A stretch of 64,000 nt of DNA. Origin: Novosphingobium sp. CF614 (lineage in GTDB: Bacteria > Pseudomonadota > Alphaproteobacteria > Sphingomonadales > Sphingomonadaceae). Position 1 is the first letter of the stretch; the number at the start of each line of letters is the position of its first letter. Below, one piece after another: positions 60,719 through 64,000 of this stretch. The position numbers were made by a program, and so were the translations under genes. The notes beneath the pieces were generated by a model that saw only the letters and a program-made list of their open reading frames with translations, was not told the DNA's origin and searched no databases. The stretch is taken from positions 62,001 through 126,000 of the forward strand of contig NZ_FOOR01000007.1 in NCBI RefSeq assembly GCF_900113255.1. The letters run 5' to 3'.

Positions 60719-61366
60719 TCAGGAAGCGAGAATCGCCTCGATCGCGGCGGTAACTTCGTCCATATCGGCCATGCCGTCCACCTTGCCGACGATCCCGCGC
60801 GCCTGGTAGATCGGCAGGATCGGCGCGGTCTTGGCACGGTATTCGGCCATGCGCGTGCGCACCGTCTCGGCATTGTCGTCCGGACGGCGCTTGAACTCGG
60901 TGCCGCCGCACTTGTCGCACGTGCCGGGCACCTTGGGCTGTTCGAACTTGTCGTGATAGCCCTTGCCGCAGGTGGCGCAGGTGAAGCGGCCGGTGATCCG
61001 TTCGACCAGCGCGTCCTCGTCAACCCCCAGCTCGATCACATGGTCGAGCTGGCGTCCGCGCGCGGCCAGGATTTCATCGAGCGACTCGGCTTGCGAGGCG
61101 GTGCGCGGATAGCCGTCGAAGATGGCGCCGGCATCCGGCCCCATCGCGTCGAGCTCGTCGCCGATCAGCGCCGAAACGATCGCGTCGGAGACCAGTTCGC
61201 CCCGTTCCATGACCGCCTTCGCCTCAAGCCCGGTCGGCGTTTCCGCCTTGACTGCCGCCCGCAGCATATCCCCGGTCGAAAGCTGGCGCATGCCATGTTT
61301 CTCGACAAGACGCTGCGCCTGGGTTCCTTTACCCGCTCCTGGCGGCCCCAGCAGAATGATATTCAC
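60719..61366 (-). CDS. adk: adenylate kinase
   Basis: 215 residues. P-loop LLGPPGAGKGTQAQRL, NMP site (QLSTGDMLRAAV), and a long LID with four cysteines (FTCATCGKGYHDK, GTCDKCGGTEF) that should bind zinc. Converts ATP and AMP to ADP. Follows secY by 41 bp on the same strand. Confidence 0.97.
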   Translation of the reverse strand: MNIILLGPPGAGKGTQAQRLVEKHGMRQLSTGDMLRAAVKAETPTGLEAKAVMERGELVSDAIVSALIGDELDAMGPDAGAIFDGYPRTASQAESLDEILAARGRQLDHVIELGVDEDALVERITGRFTCATCGKGYHDKFEQPKVPGTCDKCGGTEFKRRPDDNAETVRTRMAEYRAKTAPILPIYQARGIVGKVDGMADMDEVTAAIEAILAS

Positions 61367-61407
61367 GCCATACCCCTCATTAACGCCCTGCCCTGGCGTG
61401 ATTCGCC

Positions 61408-62775
61408 TCAGCGCAGCCGGCCTTTCAGTTTCGCTTTCTTTATGAGGTCGCCGTACTGGTGTGCCAGCAGGTGCGACTGGATCTGCGTGATCGTGTCGAC
61501 GGTTACGTTGACGACGATCAGCAGACTGGTGCCACCCATGAACAGCAGCGGCAAGCCCGTCATCGACAGGAAATACTCCGGCACCGTGCAGACCACGGTG
61601 AGATAGATCGCGCCGATCACCGTCACGCGGGTGAGCACGTAGTCCAGGTAAGTCGCGGTGTTCTTGCCCGGCCGGATGCCGGGAATGAAGCCGCCGTTCT
61701 TCTTCAGGTTCTCGGCCGTCTCCTCCGGATTGAAGACGACGGCGGTGTAGAAGAAGCAGAAGAACACGATGCCGGCGGCGTAAAGCAGCATGTAGAGCGG
61801 CTTGCCATGGCCGAGGTACTGGTTGAGCGTGACCACGACTTTGCCCATCGTCGAATCCGGGCTCAGCGAATTGCCTGCGAACTGGGTGATGGTCAGCGGC
61901 AGCAGCAGCAGCGAGCTGGCGAAGATCGGCGGAATCACGCCCGCGGTGTTGATCTTGAGCGGCAAGTGGCTGCGATCGGCCTGCATCATGCCGCGCTGCG
62001 TGGCGCGCTTGGGATACTGGATCAGCAGCCGGCGCTGGGCCCGCTCCATGAAGCAGATCAACAGGATCATGCCGACGATCAGCGCGATCAGCGCGATAAT
62101 CAGGACCGAGCCGGTGTCACCCGCGCTGTAGGCCTGGCCCAGGTTGCCGGCGAACTTGGGCATCTGCGCAACGATGCCGGCCATGATAATCAGCGAAACG
62201 CCGTTGCCGATCCCGCGCGACGTGATCTGTTCGCCCAGCCAGAGCAGGAACATGGTGCCGCCCACCAGCGAAATCACCGCGCCGACGCGGAACATGATGC
62301 CCGGATCGACCACCGCTTCAAGGCCATTGGAAGCGCCGTAGGCCTCGAGACTCACGGCCAGGAACCAGCCCTGCAAGGCGCAAAGGCCCACCGTGCCATA
62401 GCGCGTGTACTGGTTGAGCTTCTTGCGCCCGGTCTCGCCTTCCTTCTTGAGCGCCATCAGCGCCGGATGGAGCGAGGCCGCGAGTTGCACCACGATCGAG
62501 GCAGTGATGTAGGGCATCACGCCCAGCGCAATCAGGCTCATGCGCTCCAGGCTGCCGCCCGAGAACGTGTTGAACAGATCTAGGATGCCGCCCTGCGTCT
62601 TGCTGTAGAGCGTTTCAAGGACCAGCGGGTTCACGCCCGGCAGCGGCACGAAGCTCAGGAAACGGAACACGATCAGCGCTCCGATCGTGAACCAGATGCG
62701 CTTCTTCAGCTCGGTTGCCTTGGAAAAGTTGGCCAGGCTGAGCGAGCTGGCGATATTGTCGGCGCGGGAAGCCAT
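61408..62775 (-). CDS. secY: protein translocase subunit SecY
   Basis: 455 residues, ten membrane spans. The start (ATELKKRIWFTIGALIVFRF), the plug region (FNTFSGGSLERMSLIALGVM) and the cytosolic loops ending VLTRVTVIGAIYLTVVC are typical. It forms the conducting channel with SecE and SecG, whose genes are elsewhere in this window. Between rplO and adk. Confidence 0.98.
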   Translation of the reverse strand: MASRADNIASSLSLANFSKATELKKRIWFTIGALIVFRFLSFVPLPGVNPLVLETLYSKTQGGILDLFNTFSGGSLERMSLIALGVMPYITASIVVQLAASLHPALMALKKEGETGRKKLNQYTRYGTVGLCALQGWFLAVSLEAYGASNGLEAVVDPGIMFRVGAVISLVGGTMFLLWLGEQITSRGIGNGVSLIIMAGIVAQMPKFAGNLGQAYSAGDTGSVLIIALIALIVGMILLICFMERAQRRLLIQYPKRATQRGMMQADRSHLPLKINTAGVIPPIFASSLLLLPLTITQFAGNSLSPDSTMGKVVVTLNQYLGHGKPLYMLLYAAGIVFFCFFYTAVVFNPEETAENLKKNGGFIPGIRPGKNTATYLDYVLTRVTVIGAIYLTVVCTVPEYFLSMTGLPLLFMGGTSLLIVVNVTVDTITQIQSHLLAHQYGDLIKKAKLKGRLR

Positions 62776-62890
62776 GACGTTCGGGATGCCTCGAATGATC
62801 TCTTGGGATTCGCCCTTAGCGGCTGGTATCCGCCTTGTCGAACCCCGGAACGGAACTGGTCATATAGAGATTCGCCTGATCTCGAAAAGA

Positions 62891-62941
62891 CCCGTGCCCT
62901 GAAAAGCACGGGAGGGCGAAGCGCCTGGCGCCCGCCCTCCC
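62891..62941 (-). promoter_or_regulatory. two mutually exclusive hairpins between rplO and secY
   Basis: On the minus strand, GGGAGGGCG (62941-62933) can pair with CGCCCTCCC (62918-62910), and CCCGTGC (62912-62906) with GCACGGG (62897-62891). Both use bases 62910-62912, so only one can form fully. The second is followed by TCTTTTCG. This resembles a terminator/anti-terminator pair upstream of secY. Confidence 0.45.
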
Positions 62942-62969
62942 CGTTTCAATCGGCGATCGCGATCCGCCC

Positions 62970-63449
62970 TCAGGCCGCGGCAGCTTCCGGCGCGGGAAGG
63001 ATGACCGAACCGCCCGCCTTCTCGACCGCGGCGATGGCCCCCTTCGAGGCGCCGGTGACATTGAAGGTAACCTTCGAAGTCAACTCACCCTTGCCGAGCA
63101 GGCGCACGCCGTCCTTGCCGCCACGGGCCAGGCCGGCCGCCTTGAGCACGGCGTGGTCGACAGTGCCCGAGATATCCAGCTTGCCGGCATCGATCGCCTT
63201 CTGAACCAGGCCGAGGTTGACCTCGGCATAGTCCTTGGCGAACTTCTTGTTGTTGAAACCACGCTTCGGCAGGCGCATGTGGAGCGGCATCTGGCCGCCT
63301 TCGAAGCCGGCGATCGAGACGCCCGAACGCGCCTTGGCGCCCTTCTGGCCGCGCCCGGCGGTCTTGCCCTTGCCCGAGCCGATACCGCGGCCAACGCGGA
63401 GACGGCGGTGACGGGCGCCGGAATTGTCACGAATTTCGTTCAGTTTCAT
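62970..63449 (-). CDS. rplO: 50S ribosomal protein L15
   Basis: 159 residues from ATG 63449. [37 protein letters not shown] and [17 protein letters not shown] are characteristic. Its usual upstream partners rpmD and rpsE are replaced by a divergent gene starting at 63597, so the spc operon is broken here. Promoter GTGACA-N16-CTAGGG at 63499-63526. Confidence 0.97.
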   Translation of the reverse strand: MKLNEIRDNSGARHRRLRVGRGIGSGKGKTAGRGQKGAKARSGVSIAGFEGGQMPLHMRLPKRGFNNKKFAKDYAEVNLGLVQKAIDAGKLDISGTVDHAVLKAAGLARGGKDGVRLLGKGELTSKVTFNVTGASKGAIAAVEKAGGSVILPAPEAAAA

Positions 63450-63498
63450 GTCTTGCACTCGCTTTCGCTTGAAGTCGCGCTTGATGGGAAGTGCGCGC

Positions 63499-63526
63499 CC
63501 CTAGCGGATGCAGGTGCGAATGTCAC
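63499..63526 (-). promoter_or_regulatory. rplO-secY-adk promoter
   Basis: Minus strand GTGACA (63526-63521), 16 bp, CTAGGG (63504-63499). It would allow rplO-secY-adk to be transcribed separately from the rest of the spc operon. Confidence 0.6.
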
Positions 63527-63596
63527 GCCCCCTTTTCAGCGATTCGCGCAGGGAGTACCGGTCGGCAGCCCCCGCCCGTTTCCCGGAGACCTGTCC

Positions 63597-64000
63597 TTGC
63601 CCCCTTCCCTCGCCGACCACCGGCCCGCCGGCACGTTCGGCGCCTGGTCCTTCGCCATCCTGCTGCTGGCCGCGCTGGCCCTGCGCGCCAGCACGTTCGG
63701 CGATCCCAATCTTGGCGGTGACGAAACCTTCTACCAGACTGTGGGCATCGCCATGCACCATGGTGCGGTGCCCTATGTCGACGTCTGGGACAGAAAGCCC
63801 TGGGGCCTGTTCTTCCTGTACTACCTGATCGCCGGCATTTCGGCCGCGCCGATCGGCTATCAGTTGGCGGCCACCGCCTTCGCCGCGGCAACCGCCTGGA
63901 CGATCGCGCGGATCGCGATGCTCTGGACAAACCGGCGAGGCGCGCTGCTGGCAGGGCTTGCCTACCTGATCTTCCTGATCCCGTTCCAGGGCTATGGCGG
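63597..64000 (+). CDS. membrane protein, GT-C glycosyltransferase-like, N-terminal part
   Basis: 134 residues visible, running off the window, from TTG 63597 with GGAG 8 nt upstream. After a first membrane span (WSFAILLLAALALRASTF) comes GDPNLGGDETFYQTVGIAMH, then GAVPYVDVWDRKPWGLFFLY and further spans. The GGDE and DxWDRKPWG motifs after TM1 match ArnT/PMT-like (GT39/GT83) lipid-linked sugar transferases. Divergent from rplO. Confidence 0.7.
   Translation, partial: MPPSLADHRPAGTFGAWSFAILLLAALALRASTFGDPNLGGDETFYQTVGIAMHHGAVPYVDVWDRKPWGLFFLYYLIAGISAAPIGYQLAATAFAAATAWTIARIAMLWTNRRGALLAGLAYLIFLIPFQGYG

Noticed and set aside
63508..63828. 106-codon frame at the right end
   Set aside because: Another frame from 63597 has membrane spans and GT-C-like motifs and stays open to the window edge; this one is its shadow.

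Overview
The window looks like a chromosome segment of an alphaproteobacterium of the order Sphingomonadales, most likely Novosphingobium or a close relative. The inference rests on high GC content, the grxC / carbon-nitrogen hydrolase / DUF1178 cluster, a ChpT phosphotransferase, an NDUFA12-type complex I protein, alphaproteobacterial SOS-box spacing (GTTC-N7-GTTC), a ROSE-type heat-shock leader and GC-rich palindromic repeats of the kind common in sphingomonads. No database search was possible.

Positions 1 to about 17.3 kb are the right part of a P2-like prophage. It begins with a small ribbon-helix-helix (RHH) regulator behind four copies of an 8-bp operator, then the tail genes U and D. 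A leftward accessory block follows (Excalibur protein, lipoprotein, SHOCT protein). The cI/cro-like switch at about 4.2 kb has two matching operators. From there a tightly overlapped rightward early operon runs to 17.28 kb: HTH proteins, an Ogr/Delta-like zinc protein, a primase-helicase, many small unknown proteins, an ASCH protein, a DUF1643 protein, a cytosine methyltransferase split across reading frames, two adenine-type methyltransferases and a tyrosine integrase. The integrase abuts the 3' end of tRNA-Arg(CCT), the probable attachment site. Capsid and terminase genes must lie to the left of the window.

From 17.4 to 48.3 kb the sequence is mostly core genome: grxC/nitrilase/DUF1178; a heat-shock gene with a sigma-32 promoter and thermometer; a chemoreceptor; pyrG, secG and tpiA; divergent ppiD-trpE-(phosphodiester glycosidase)-trpG-trpD-trpC; moaC-moeA-lexA; a transglutaminase; cspA; a small gene that seems to start at ATC; rnpB carrying a repeat; an amidase; chpT; a JAMM peptidase; rluD; rpoH; a TonB-dependent receptor; an exported catalase-peroxidase next to a cytochrome c; and mtgA.

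From 48.5 to 64 kb lie pieces of normally continuous translation operons (rplK-rplA; tRNA-Trp, secE-nusG; rplO-secY-adk; rpsM-rpsK-rpoA-rplQ). They are interrupted by an acyltransferase, a MarR/GNAT pair, a membrane protein, an SRPBCC-like protein and a divergent membrane protein. Six of these units, including rnpB and both tRNAs, share one promoter layout: a TTG-type -35, exactly 16 bp, then CTA(A/G)-type -10.
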